A stretch of DNA of 64,000 nt, taken from the NCBI GenBank assembly GCA_019188255.1, contig JAETXT010000004.1, positions 4,774,001-4,838,000 of the forward strand. Reading direction: 5' to 3'. The DNA is from Verticillium longisporum (Eukaryota; Ascomycota; Sordariomycetes; Glomerellales; Plectosphaerellaceae). The translations under genes were made by a program, and so were the position numbers. Position 1 is the stretch's first letter. Each line of letters starts with the position of its first letter. The notes under the pieces are model-generated. The model was not told the DNA's origin and did not search any database. It saw only the letters and a program-made list of their open reading frames with translations. This document shows positions 1 to 12,811 of this stretch, in pieces.

Positions 1-1389
1 TTACCCTAACGCTATAATAATATAGCTATTAGTTAATGCTCCGTAATATTAATTAAGCTTATACTTAGAGCGCTATAGACCTATTACGTAACGTTCTCCT
101 ATACATTCCTAAGGAGCTATAGTATAGATACCCTAATGGAATCGTCTTCTACGTTATAAAGCCGCTCTATAGTATCGTAGAGTTAGGTCTCTATTAGTTT
201 ATAACCTATTAGCGCTACTATAAAGAGCGCCTAAACGCCGTTCTAACGGGCTACGATCCGTATTTACTTCTAATTAGAGCTAGAGAGAGCTTTAGACTAA
301 TCGGAATATAGATTAACGATACCCTTAACCTCGGAGAGCCCGCATTTATATAAAAGGAATAAATAGAGCTCGAAAGCGCTAGCTTCCGGGTAAAGCCTGC
401 TTCCGTCCTTAATATAGGATCTAATAGCGTCTTTAATAGCTATATTATTAAAATTAGAACTAAAGATCTTACAATTTAATAGAAAGGCTAAGGTAATCGC
501 CTAGAGCTAGTAACCCTAGGGATAGCGAGCTTAGAGTAGGAATATATCGCTTAGAGAGCTCGTAGTACTTATATTACTTTAACCTATTAATTAGAAGTAG
601 CCTTCGATTTCTCTATTATAGCCTAAGCTAAGAACCTATAAGAGGACGACTTTAAACGGCTTAATAAATATATATAATAGTAGATCGCTAACGTAGGCCG
701 TAGCCTAAATTACGTACGCCTCGATCTATTAACGGCCTAACTATACGTATTTATTAACGGCTCCTTCGCTAATAATAAGGACCTTAGTTTATAAATCGGA
801 TTCGTTATCCTCCTTAGTAATGAACGTTCCTACGATTAGGAGAACGCTTTTACGGTACGTAGCAATATTCTCTATTAGCAATCCGTTAAGTATAAACGGG
901 TTATACGTTTAGTTCTAGCTAGCGAAATCTATAGGATAATTAGCGGCTTCGATATAGCTTATATCCTTAAATAGACGCTCTAAGAGATCTATAAATACTT
1001 AGAATTGCCGCTCCTACGAATAGTTATCTATACCGATAGCTATTCGCTCTACTAATGCCTAGTTCAACTAAGCGCAATAATAGAGAAACGCTTAATAATA
1101 GATCTTATAGTATTATAGTAAAGCTACGAAGAACGTAAAATTAACGAAATTCGCTAGATTATAGGAGGAGATAACCCTATAGATTTAATAACTAAGGGAG
1201 CTCTAAACTAGGTACTAGAAGCATTAATAAGCTCTAACGAAATTATAATTAGGATTAAAGGATAGGTTAAACGTTAAGAAAAGAATAGTTAGGGGGTAAA
1301 AGTAATTAAAATTAATAACGATTAGCTATACCCTAAAAATAGCTACCCCGCAATCAGTAAAATAGCGAAGCAACTAATCTATAAGACGA

Positions 1390-2067
1390 CTAGGCCTTAG
1401 AGTCCGAAGACTCCGAGTTTAATTGCTCTAGCGAGTCCTATTAGAGGCAATTAAAGAGCCGTAGAGCTACGGCCCGCCTAGCCGCCTTACGCTTAGTATT
1501 ACTAAGACTATCTAGGTCTTTATTAGGGTCGTTACCCCCCTTAGCCTCCTCCTCCTCGGTAATCGTTAATATACCCTTAACGACGGCGCGCTATTTCTCT
1601 ATATCCTATATCCCCTATTAGCTAATCGTATAATTAGATAATTAAGGAAAAGAAAAGGGAAGAGAACTTATTAGCTTATTATTTTTATCCTAAGTAGCTA
1701 AAAACTTTATAGCGGGCTTAAACGCCCTAACCGGACTAAAGATAATAATCGTTAGAGCTATAGATACCGGAAATAAAGATCGTAGAAGCTTATATTTACT
1801 TATAAGAGTGCCTAAAGGCATACTTATAGTAACGGGAACCCTTAGGCTCTAAATCGTAGTATATACTATTAGCGCTAGTTTTAGTTTATTTACCGGTAAG
1901 ATAAGACTTTAAGTACCCTAAATAGGGGATTTTACGAATATTACTATATATACGCGCTATATCCTAGATTAATAGCTCCTACGATCAATGCTAACGGAGT
2001 TCTTACGCTTCGCTACTCTCTTAGTAGGAAGGGCAATGGGCGTAGGGGTTTTACGCTTAAGTAGCAT
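1390..2067 (-). pseudogene. Antisense reading frame between RNase H and 3' LTR of copia-A
   Basis: Reading the minus strand from an ATG at 2067 gives one uninterrupted phase of 225 codons to a TAG at 1390. It is broken internally only by TAA/TAG codons that RIP can make from CAA, CAG or TGG. The N-terminus is basic (MLLKRKTPTPIALPTKRVAKRK). The C-terminus is acidic then basic (ILTITEEEEAKGGNDPNKD, KRKAARRAVALRL) and ends LNSESSDSKA. The second copia copy (52017-52694) has the same phase, the same ATG, the same stop position and the same length. I recognise no domain and assign no function. It lies antisense to the sense transcript, downstream of the RNase H coding end. Confidence 0.5.
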
Positions 2068-2832
2068 TATTAAGGCCGGGAAGAGAGAAAGAGGGAGAGA
2101 GAGAGAGCAATAAAAAGGGGGATTTACTAATCGTCGGAGCTCTAAAATAGTAGATTAGGCTAGCTAATCTAAAAATAAAGAAATCGATATAAAGAGAGGG
2201 AAAGGTAAATAGAATAGAGTTACTATAACTTACTAACTAGATATATAGATCTATAGAGTATAGTATTTACTAGATTAGCTAAATAGGATCTATTAATTCT
2301 ATTTAAGTAGTTTAACTCTATTATTCTCTTTCGAAGGCGGTTTAATTCTATTATTCTAATAGGAAAGCTAATAAAGGAGAATAATAATTATTCTTTTACC
2401 TTCTATTAGTATACTAGCAATTTAGAGGCGTTAAGAGTATGCATTTAGCTATTATAAGAGCGCTATTTAATTGCCTATTATACTATTAGATTATTATTTA
2501 TTTCCTTTATTAAAAGGATTTAACTGCCTATTCCTATTATTCAAATTATAACTTAATTTATTTCCTTAGAGAGCTATTTATAGGCAATTCCACTACTCTA
2601 AGGCATTAGGAACTAGGGACCTAACGCTTATAGGAATAGTAGGATTAAGCTACGTTTTCCTTATCCTATTTATTATTCTCTTATTATTAATTATTTACTT
2701 TAAAGCTAGAAGAGTAGATCTAATACGCCGAAGACTAGAGATTGGAAGCGTATTAGAGCGGCTATCGACCCTAGCGATAGCTCCTAATATTAGTTCTTAT
2801 AGCTATTCTATCTATAAAGAAAAGAGAGCTAG

Positions 2833-3120
2833 TATTAAACTAATATTAGGGGATTCCCTAGGGCGGTGATCTCGGTAGGGGATCACCGATATAGTAATTA
2901 CCGTGGCTGGTAATTCATAGCTCTTAGGAGCACGTAAATTACAGCTTACGTAATCGGTGAATCAGATAGGTATATCTAACTTACGTAGGTAGTAGTAATT
3001 CAGAGAGAGATCATCAACTATATCATAAGACTTATATCACCTACCCTACCTATTCAGAGCTCTCAGGCACAGCCAAAGCAATGAAACGGGGTTTATATAA
3101 GCAGTGAAGCCCTCTCAACA
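2833..3120 (+). repeat. copia-A 3' LTR
   Basis: About 288 bp, matching the LTRs at 44371-44661 and 53480-53770. The ancestral ends appear to be TGTTGA...TCAACA. Here the 5' end is mutated to TATTAA and the 3' end still reads CTCAACA. It keeps more C and G than the two other copies, so RIP has been uneven between copies. Confidence 0.85.
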
Positions 3121-6100
3121 ATTAGTATATATATAGCGTATTTTATAAAGCGGTCTATAATAATTAGTATAGCGTCTTATTTACTAATTTTAAGGAGTCC
3201 TATAATAAAGTCTATAGATATTTCCTTAAAGGGACTATTAAATAGTAATAAGCTACTTAATTAGCTATATAGCTTATAGTATTAGGGTTTTATTATCTAA
3301 TATATTAAATATATAGGGATATATTCTTTAATATCTTTAATTAAATTATTCTAGAAGTATATATTTTTAAGCTAGGTAATAGTCTTCCTAACTCCTTAGT
3401 ACCCCGCTATTAAGCTATTATAGGCTTATTATAGGATTTCGTTTCTAAGGGCCTTATCCTATAAAATAAAGATCTTATTCTTAAAGGTTAATAGGCTATT
3501 TACTTCTATTTACTAATTAAATAGCCTTTATTCCTTTCTTATTTTATAGAAGGTATTATTTCCCTAGGCTTCTAGGATAGCTTCTTTAATAGGTCTATTA
3601 TCTAGCTACTAGTCTATTATAGTAATAGCCTTAACGATATTAAGGAATCGTTTTATCTACGATAATAGATAATATACCCTCGCTTACTCCTATTCTCCTT
3701 AATTTAGCTTATAATCGGGCCTCCTAGAGAGGCTATCCGCTAGGTTCCTATTACCTACCTAGTATTCGATAATAAAGTCGAACTCTAATAGCGCTTATAA
3801 CTATTTTCCCTATCGTCCTAAAATCTTTAGCTTTTCTATAAGATATTTATAATTAAAATAATCTATTAGGACTTTAACTATTAATCTATTATAAATAAAA
3901 TATTATCTCTATATTTTAAAAGACTCTATAATCGTTATTATTTTTATTTCTAATATATTATATCGTAGCTCTATACTTTTAAGCTTTTTTAAAAAATATA
4001 TAATTAGTTTCTAATAGCTATTCTCTAATTAAGATAGGATTATTCTAATTACGAAGTTTAATATATTAGGCTTAATTCTCGTTTTCAATTTATTATCGAA
4101 GTATTAGAGGATAGGAGCCCTCGTAAATATAAACTTTAGTTTTTAAAAACTATTAAATTAATAGTATTTAATTAGAAATCTATTATTAATTATTTAATAT
4201 TCTTATTAATTAAAGGGGCTACGATTTTCGAGTAGTTCTTAATAAAACGCTTATAAAAGCCTATAAATTTAAGGAATCCTTAGAAGTCTTTTAGGGATTA
4301 GGGGGTCGGCTAGTCCTTTATTATAGTAATTCGTTCTTCTATAATATAAACGTTTATAGAGGAGATTATAAACCTTAGAAACTCTATTATTATTATATTA
4401 AAGTTATATTTTTCTAGATTTATATAGAGGTTCTATTCTCGAAATCTTCTAAATACTATTCTAATATTCTATTAATATTCTTCTAATATTATTAAATATA
4501 TTAAGATATTATTTATATAAACAATATATATTATATCTACGAGGCTAGCTAATACTTTATTAATATATACTTAAAAGGTAGCTAATATATTTATAAAGCT
4601 AAATAATATAATAAAGTATTCGAAATAGCTATATTTTATTCTAAATACTATTTTCTATTTATCCTTTATTTTAATATATAATTAATAATAAGTATCTTTT
4701 AAATCTAATTTCGTAAATAATTTAGCTATTATTAACTAATCGAGTAGCTCGTAGATAAATAGGAAAGTAATATAGTCTTTCTTTATAATCTTATTAAGTC
4801 CCCTATAATCGATATATATTCTAAGCTTATTACCCTTCTTTAGGATAAATAATATAGGGGTATTAATAGGGCTAATAGAATATCTAATCTATCCCTTTTT
4901 TAATAAATCGTTTACGTATTCCTTTAATATTTCTAATTCCTTTTCTATTAAGGTATAGATAAGTCCGAAGAATAGTTTCTTTCTATCCTCGAATTCTATT
5001 AAATAATCCTATTAATAATACTATAATAGGGTTATTATTTATTTAATATCGAATATATCCTTAAACTTATAATATTCTACTAGGACTATAATAAGTAGTT
5101 CGTTTCTCTTATTATACTCTTATAAAGGTATTATAGGGGGAGCTTATATATTCTGTAATATAATTAAGGCTATTATTAAGGATTAATAGATTATACTCTT
5201 AATTTATTTTCTTATTAATATAATTCTAATATCTTATTTCCTAATAGAATATCTCTAGTAGCCCCGTAATTAATCGTTTATTAGCTATACTTAAGCTAAT
5301 TAAGGTCTTCTTAAAATAATATTATACCTATTTATAATATTATCTACTATTATATATTCTATTATTATTATACGCTTTATCCTAGGGTAATCTATTACTT
5401 AGCTAATAATCCTCTTTTCATTATAGGTACTTATCTCCCTATTTCGGAATACCTTACCTAGCTTACCCTACTTTTCCCCTAGCTATTCTCTAGCTCCCTT
5501 TAAGAGGTCGCTATTAATAATATTAATATCGGCTCCTCTATCTAATATTACCTCTCCTTTAATTTAATTATTATTAATATATAATTTAATAATTATTTTA
5601 TATTATTTTAGTCTTAGGAGTAATAGGTCTTCCTATTAGGGGTCTCCTATTATTCTTCCCCTAAACGGTTTATAGTTTACTATTAAATACTACTTATACG
5701 ATTTATATATATAGCTGTATTTTCTATAACTTATATATAATACTTCTAAATAGCTATTAATATAATATCTATATTTATTATAATTATAGTATTTAATATC
5801 GTCTAGGGCTTCGGGCCTTCTTCTATCTATCTATTACTATTCTATTATTAGTTTATAAAGTATAATAGATTAATTTAGCTAGCTATTTAATTTTCGGTTA
5901 TCTCTTCTTTATAATTACTTATTAGCTATTCTTCTATAGGTCTTATTTTAGGTCTATTATAAATTATCTTAGCTTCTCTCTTTATTATCCTAGTATTATT
6001 TTAGGCTTCTCTTAATCTATAATAGGGTCTCTACCCTCTTAGCTATTCTATTTAGCTCTATTCTTATATAAGGAATTCCCTAAGCTATAATCTATTATAT

Positions 6101-7132
6101 AAGATCTAAGTTAAGTTTTATAAATAAAAGCATTACTTTATAGATCTATAGTAAAGGTTCGGGTAGCTCCGCTTCTAAGCTATTATAAGTATCTATAAAG
6201 TCTTAATATTTCTAATTAAGGGCTTAAAACCGTTAATCCTATTTATATAATTTAATAATTATCTAGAGTATTCGGGTATTATTATTATCTATATCGCCCT
6301 TTAGCTAAGCCCCTATTATTCTTTAAATAACTTCGTAGATAGACTTATATTCTATCTATATATATAATATCTATCTCTATTATAAAGTATTAATAAAGTA
6401 GTTATTTATATATATAATTTTATCGATATCTCTATAGAAACTCTTTTTATTAAGCTAGAATCGTATATCGAAGCTAAATAAGAAAATATTAAATTCCAAT
6501 TAAGACGTCCTTTTATATTAAATAGCTAGTAATTATATCTTCGTAAAGGGTATACTTTATAGTTCTTCGTAGAATATTACTCTAAATATTAATATTAATC
6601 TATTAATTATTCCTAATAATAGGCTTATTAAGTCTCCCTTTTAGAATATAATTAGTTCTTTATATTTCCTTTTCCTTATAAATTTACGCTATTCTTCCTT
6701 TAATTATCGGTTTAATTCCTTATCTATAATTAATAATAGATTATTAAATATATTATTCTTAATATCTTATCCTTATTCTATATTAGGCCTTAATTATATT
6801 AATTCTTTAGTATTCTCTATCTATTATTTTATAATAGCTTATCTTCTAGTACTCTATATATCTCTAATCGATATATTATCCTAATAATCGTCGCTCCTTA
6901 GGGGTAGATCGATTATTATATTAAGGAGTCTTATATAATAAGTAAAGGGATTAACTATTAATCTCTTAAGGGTCTCTAGGAAGATAGAATAATCGATACC
7001 CTTCTCTAAATCTTAATCTATTAACCTTTCTTATAACTATTCCCTTACTATACTTAGTCCTCTCTTCTTAATTCCTACGATTAAATAATAGGCGATCCCC
7101 TATCGGTCTCATACCTCCCTCAGGTCCTAATA
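3121..7132 (-). mobile_element. Gypsy retrotransposon, 5' part, RIP-degraded (gypsy-1, left copy)
   Basis: The minus strand reads gag to reverse transcriptase of a Ty3/gypsy element, cut at its RNase H/integrase side by the copia insertion. On the minus strand near 4500-4900 the RT core is legible (PILFILKKGNKLRIYIDYRGLN, then KLDLKDTYY). Near 5755-5800 a gag zinc knuckle can be read with Cys changed to Tyr (KYYNYNKYRYYINSYLE, from CX2CX4HX4C). Almost every frame is broken by TAA/TAG. The same element is present as the two flanks of the nested stack (41081-44370 and 53776-55878). Confidence 0.85.
6919..7132 (-). repeat. gypsy-1 LTR, 214 bp (left copy, 5' LTR)
   Basis: This is the same 214-bp unit as at 28350-28563 (un-RIPed solo LTR), 32429-32642 and 55665-55878. 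The ancestral ends on the plus strand are TGTCAAGGAGTC...GGTCCTGACA. Here they are mutated to TATTAAGGAGTC...GGTCCTAATA. The expected flanking duplication at 7133-7137 is ctagg. Confidence 0.85.
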
Positions 7133-7137
7133 CTAGG

Positions 7138-8735
7138 AATATATTTTAAGATTATTTCGAGAATTTCACTTTCGCTATAAGTCAAGTGCGGCCATAGGGC
7201 GAGATAAAAGCTATAGTTCGATTATCTAAGTAGCGATGAAAAGCGCCTAGAAATAACCTTACAATTAATAAGTAGTATTTAAGCCCTACGCCTTAGAGAT
7301 AGGTTCTAGAAAAACAGCTATAGATGCAAATTAATAATATATTAAATATCAAAAGGGTCAGCTATTAAATAAAAATACTAAATAGTATATGTAAAATATC
7401 GCACTAAGTTATTAATGGTTTCATGTGTCATTCTCAGTGTGCAGGCCGAAGTTGGTCATCTGCTAACTATATGAAAGTTCCCAAGTAGTCGAATCGCAGC
7501 GATCCTTCCCTAGGCAGAATAACTAAAAGCTATAGATAAGGATTACATAGGCAGTAAAGCCTATTAATATAGGTACTTTTTCGCGTACTGCATGAATGGA
7601 GTTCAGAAGTATGATAGCAATTATATTGACAAAGTCTTCATCTAATGATAAATGGCGATATATCACAGCATCCTTGCATGGAATGCTAGCGTAACATCGT
7701 CGATAAAGTATAAATTCGGGGAGTTTTGCAACTGCAGAAGTTTGTCTAATAGCCATGTCAGGTTTTACCATACGACAATGAGTGTAACATTTCGTTTTCG
7801 ACCACTGGGTTAACGCAGAAATCCTCGTGCTTGGAATATAATATTAGTGTGTTATGTGCCAATCGTTGGGCGTTCAACATCTCTACCACAATGTGAATGA
7901 TGAATGCTGCTCTGATGTCGCAAATTATGACCATCTAGTATATCGGTGCTGAAGTAAAAATGCAAGATGAGGCAGTCTGGAGATCGCAGCGTCAATGTCT
8001 CGAAACGACGCCCAAGACCTCATGCCTGTCGCGACTAGTGCTTGCATTGAGTGGCTGGCCTTAGTGAGGAGTCAGGGGTAGGACTGGGCCCACCGTGTGC
8101 CACCATCGTGATCGGCATCATATGCATGCCAGTTGACTTCTCTATGTCTGCAGCCTGATGAAGAGGCTTTGGAAGACCCTCTCTATGCATGCTCGCTTGC
8201 ATGCTGATGATGGATGGTTTGCGAGTTCCCCAGTCAGATCTTCAGAGCTGTGCCCCCCTTCCACGTGAGCTGACTAAGTGGTTCGTTGTTTGTCACGTGT
8301 CAGGCTCGCAGGCCCGTTCAGATAACAGCTTAAAGACCTACGCCAATCAGACCCCAGAAGCCGCCTTTCCCCCCTGGACTGGAATGAGGTCAGTCACTCC
8401 ATCCAGTCCGCCCAAGATCCACACCAGCTCCCGTCCTGGTCGCGATATGATTCTAGCCTACCTAGCATTCGTGGCATCGGACTGACATCCTCTCCATCAG
8501 CTCCTGCACTTACCTCAACCTCCTCCGCCGTTGCAATAAAACCCGCCATCACGACCAGTTCCGAACCCCAACCCCACCAAAAGCCATCAGCACCTACGGC
8601 TCCGATCTAGCATCCTCAAGGTCCGACTGCCCGACTCTACCTCCGAATCGCCTTCTTCACCACCCACCACCCCCTTGTCATCCTGGCTCCCAGCTGGGCG
8701 AGCTGGCCAGCCCATACCCAGCACCGGTCGAATGA
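7138..8735. other. Transition and intergenic region
   Basis: Base composition changes from RIPed AT-rich sequence to normal within about 200 bp. No coding frame longer than about 100 codons looks real, and no RNA gene is visible. The last few hundred bases (8400-8735) are C-rich and pyrimidine-rich on the plus strand, as expected for the leader of the following gene. Confidence 0.5.
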
Positions 8736-11700
8736 ATGCAACCTCTAAATCCCTTCCTCGCAGCCTTCTTCCGAAGCTCCCTGCCGACTCAGTGCACCCC
8801 AGTGCACCACCACGTCCTGCTGGTTCCAAGCACCGATGCGCTCCTCACATCTAGAGAGACCGACAGCGGCTCCTCCTCCCAGGAGGTGATCGTTTCGGAA
8901 GACTTTCTAGCGAGCCATGTCCTCCGAATACCAGGGACGGCCATCTCGGCAGCGGGAGGGAAGGAGGCTGCGCAGAACCTTCGGGAGATGCGGGGCAAGG
9001 CGAAGCATTATACCACAATCAACGGTCGCACAGTCGTCATCAAGGATAACCACGTGTACAGCAACAAAGGTTTGTGCCATGGCCAGACTCGATTGTGCTT
9101 CCACTAACCTATAGTCAGGCTTTAAATCCCTTGCGCAAGCGCAGCTCTTGAACGATGCCATCTGGTACCCTGATGTCCTTGAGCCTAGACCATGGCTCAT
9201 CTATTACATTACGAAACCGCTAGTTGGCATTTGGGAGGAGGTTACCATCACACCTGCAATCCTCGTCGAAGGTGCGACCAAACGGGCCATGGCCTTGAAC
9301 CGAGCTGCCAACGCTGCTGCCAACGACGGCGCCATGCTCCCGCGGAAAAAGGACATTAAGAGCTTCCATGAGCTTCTCAACCAGTTTCCCATTATTGCAC
9401 GCCAGATGCAGCCTGGTCTCGAAAAGCTGTTCTTGGAATTCACCATGGTCTTTGAGCGCCCGCTACCTCCGCCGCCATCCGCCTCCTCAATACCAGACCC
9501 GCTCCCCGATGGACCGATCGCCTCGGCCATGAAGAAGGCTCGGTCAAGCAGCATGTCGACCCCCCGAAACGGCATGATCGGTCCGAAATCTGTGCCTGTC
9601 ACTGAGCCGTTCTATGCCGAGGACGACGAGGATGTTATGCGCGCCTCATTCGAGACAGCCGTCACCACTGCCATTGACCTGTTCCAGGCCGTCGACAAGC
9701 AGCAGCTGTCCATGCTCGGCGCAACTACTGACCTTACTGGGCCGATTGTCGAACGGCTGATCGAGCGCTATGTGACGGAGAATGTGCATCACCTCATCTT
9801 CCCGCGACTCAGCGCCATGAAGCGACCCTACGATCTTGAGTTGGAGGCCAAGATCCGCCAGATGGAATTCATCGACCTGTCACAGCTCGGCATCGGCATT
9901 GATGGCGGCCCGAGAGTCAAGCACGATTTGACTATACACCTGGGGCTTGCCGTCGAGGAGTTTAAGAAGATGGGCAGCGCCACGAGTCCCCAGGAAATGC
10001 TGGAGCTGCTGCTGTCCACGACCAAGATGGTGACGCAATTGACGGCCGTAGGGGAAGCCAGTCAAGCACAGAACCCGTCTTCCGAAAAGCCTACGACACT
10101 CACAGTCAACGCCGATACGCTTGTGTCTCTGCTGCTATTTGTCGTCATTCGCGCGCAAGTTAGGAACCTGCAGGCCAGGCTAGTTTACATTCGCCATTTC
10201 ATCTACATCGACGATGTGGAGAACGGCGAGATGGGCTATGCACTGAGTACCTTTGAAGCAGTCCTTGCATATCTTGCTATGGACTCGGGAGGTCTTCGAC
10301 GGGCGAGCCGCCGAAACAAGGCTCTCTGGGATGCTACCCGGAATGGCAAGATGGACGATCTTCAAAATATTATGGAACCAGAGCCCGGCCGTAACATGCA
10401 AGACGAAGACGAAGAGGATGAACATGTTTTCTGCGACTCACCAATACCAAGCCGGCCATCTTCCAGTTGGAGCGTCACAAATGGATCAACACACGGAACA
10501 TCCTCTCGGAGATCCTCTACAGCTGCGTCATCAACCGCGCGATTCTCATCTGGGTCTGGTTTAAGCCATGTATTTCCCTTTGAAGCCGGGAGCGATGCAT
10601 CATCGTCATGTGTCGACTTTGTCATGCCGCCGCTTGCCAGGATAAAAAAGGTGGCCATGGATACAAGGAGCATGTCAAGCAGCTCCGAAATCTCGTACCA
10701 TTCTCGAGCCGCAAGCATCGGAACCCTAGGTAGCGCTTTGGAAGGCGATGTTACGGTCGAGCGCTTATCACAAACACATGATCTGTTCGGCGAATCCGTA
10801 CTCATGATGGCTGTGCAGCATGAGAGACCTGATGTGCTCCGGTACCTGCTGTCGCTCAACGAGTACTACACCAGCCAGATTGTCCTCGATGACATCAACA
10901 ACGAAGATACAACGCTTCTCAGCGCCGCTATACAATTAGGTCACACGGAACTCATCGACACGATACTTGATTTTGTGGCCAGGGCGGCGACGACGGAGCA
11001 ATTGTCGCGATACCTCGCTTCACAAGACATATGGGGCCGCAGCTGTGCGCATTACATGTTCCACGCGCCCTACCTAATAGCCAAGATTGGCAAACTGGTG
11101 CCCTGGCGGCAAAAAGACAAAAACGGACAGACGCCGCTATTTGCTCTCTGTCGCTCGTACGACCACGGAAATTACCTCGAGATGGTGCCGGCCGGCTTGG
11201 ATGCGGCCACGGCAGCGCAGGCTGACGGGCAGCCGCTGCATATTGACGACCACATTGACGGAAAGGGAAACTCACTGCTCCACATTGTCAACGACCCACA
11301 ACTGGCGCTTCGGATAATGCAACAGTGCGACGTCGATGTCAATGCGACGAATGACAAGAAGTTCACGCCACTCATGGTCGCTAGCAAATATGGCAGGCTT
11401 GACATGGTCCGCACACTGTTCGTCGACCCTCGGGTCGACACTGCAGCTAGGGAGCTCCGTGGATTGACGGCTGTTGAGCTAGCCAAGGATGACGAAGTGA
11501 GGAATAAGATTGACGATCTGGCGCTGTTCAGCATGCCGCCAGGCGCCGACGCACGCATCACAGGTGTTGTGCGGGCGTACTTTGTCGAAGATGCCACCGT
11601 CCGGCTGGTCTTGAAGTCGGCCGCGCCAGCTGACCACCTGACATACACGGTCACCACGAGCCGGAGGTCACTTTCGGACTTTGAGCATCTCGGCAATCTG

Positions 11701-12811
11701 CTGGCGCTGGAGAACCCGGCTTCCTGGATACCGTCAGTTGCCAACGCCAGGTCGCCATTCCAGATCCCATCAAAGCCGTCAAGGGCGGTGTTGAGGGATA
11801 TCCAGATTCGGACTGATTGGTTCCTTCGCATCATGCTTGCGCACTCGACATTCTCGACGCATGAAATGCTGTGGGAGTTTTTCTTGGTGCCGGATATCCA
11901 GCTGGACATGATGGACCAGCGCAGCAACCTGAAGGCAGAGACCAGGGCGGAGAAAGTGCGAGAAGAGCTGGAGCCATTGGAAGACGTCCGCGAAGTCGAG
12001 CAATTCATCAACCACGCGCGAGATATGATTCGCAGCGTCAACTACTCGACCAAGAGCGTAGCTCGACGGGCCAGCTCCGTTGTTGTCGTTACTTCTGGTA
12101 GGTCTATTGCTCTTGTAGGTAGCATACGTGTACTGACATGTGGCAGATCTCCATGATGCCGCCTCGCTTTTGCATCGCGCAGTATCAACATTGCCGTTCC
12201 TGCCAGAAGCGCACCTGACTGCCCTCGAGGCCTATGTCCGAGTGCTGGCACCAACACAACTCAACCCTCCGACGGTATTTCATGACTCACTGCTGGCCCT
12301 GCAAACAACGGTCCAGGCTTTGTTATCGGCATTGTCGCGCCCGCCGGCGCTCATCTCGCAGATTGCCACGGCGCGCAAGACGATTGAGCGGAACTACAAC
12401 TCTCTCAGCCGATCATCCAGATGGCCGTTGGGCCTCCTCGATGACACAAGGCAACGCATGAACGAGGAGAAGGAGGAGAAGGCCCGCCAGTCGCAGGAAC
12501 AGCTGGACGATCTAGGCCGCGAGTTACGATACACGCAGCAGGTGGTGGCGGGCGAGCTCGCAGGCTACCAGGAGACGCACGAAAAGATGGGCCGGCACGC
12601 GATCCGGCAGTTTGCTCGCGGCATGATCATCCAGGAGCGGATCCGGCTGGAAGGCATGACGAGGCTTCTCCGGAAGCTCCGCGAGGCCAAGGGCGAACAA
12701 GTCACGCAGCCGGGCGTTTCAGGTGGTGCGAGCAGTGCTGAAGTGAGTCAAGCATCAGAAGAACCGGCTGATGCAGCTGCTCGTGATGGCGCAGATGCAG
12801 GCGGACCCTAG
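8736..12811 (+). CDS. VPS9-domain, ankyrin-repeat, PX-like protein (Vrl1/VARP-like endosomal Rab5-family GEF)
   Basis: Three exons: 8736-9069, 9119-12097 and 12147-12811. The introns of 49 bp (9070-9118, ending TCAG) and 49 bp (12098-12146, GTAGGT...GGCAG) keep phase, giving 1325 residues. Domains in order are an N-terminal region, a VPS9 domain at about 310-500 (NADTLVSLLLFVVIRAQ, with GEMGYALSTFEAVLAYL following), a Ser-rich linker, ankyrin-type repeats at about 670-910 (FTPLMVASKYGRLDMVRTLF), a PX-like segment at about 925-1050, and a long helical C-terminus (1060-1300) compatible with a BAR-like region. This order is that of yeast Vrl1, a VARP-like protein of an endosomal sorting-nexin complex. 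From family knowledge, VPS9 domains exchange nucleotide on Rab5/Vps21-type GTPases. No frame damage is seen. The start is the first ATG that gives a continuous exon 1. Confidence 0.85.

Larger units (their letters stand above)
1..3120 (+). mobile_element. Ty1/copia retrotransposon, 3' half, RIP-degraded (copia-A)
   Basis: This is the reverse-transcriptase to 3' LTR part of a copia element, cut by the window edge. Plus-strand translation around 80-390 gives a broken copia RT (for example KPLYSIVELGLYWF-like residues, with TAG in place of Trp). Around 1020-1260 it gives the RNase H end, with GGDNPIDLITKGAL. Nearly all stops are TAA or TAG, as expected from RIP of CAA, CAG and TGG. The stretch aligns base for base with 50600-53770 of the full copia. 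An LTR closes it at 2833-3120, and 3121-3125 (attag) would be the target duplication. It is inserted in the minus-strand gypsy that follows, at a site equivalent to about 42461 in the other gypsy copy. Confidence 0.85.

Noticed and set aside
1..7132. Centromeric or telomeric repeat array
   Set aside because: The AT-richness is explained by RIPed copia and gypsy sequence. No telomeric TTAGGG repeats or satellite arrays are present.
7523..7771. 82-codon minus-strand frame next to the left repeat block
   Set aside because: No motif, no promoter context, and it lies in the composition transition zone.
11172..12041. 289-codon minus-strand frame
   Set aside because: It is antisense to the VPS9/PX-like coding region, which has clear domain support. 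Its Ser-rich composition is typical of a shadow frame.
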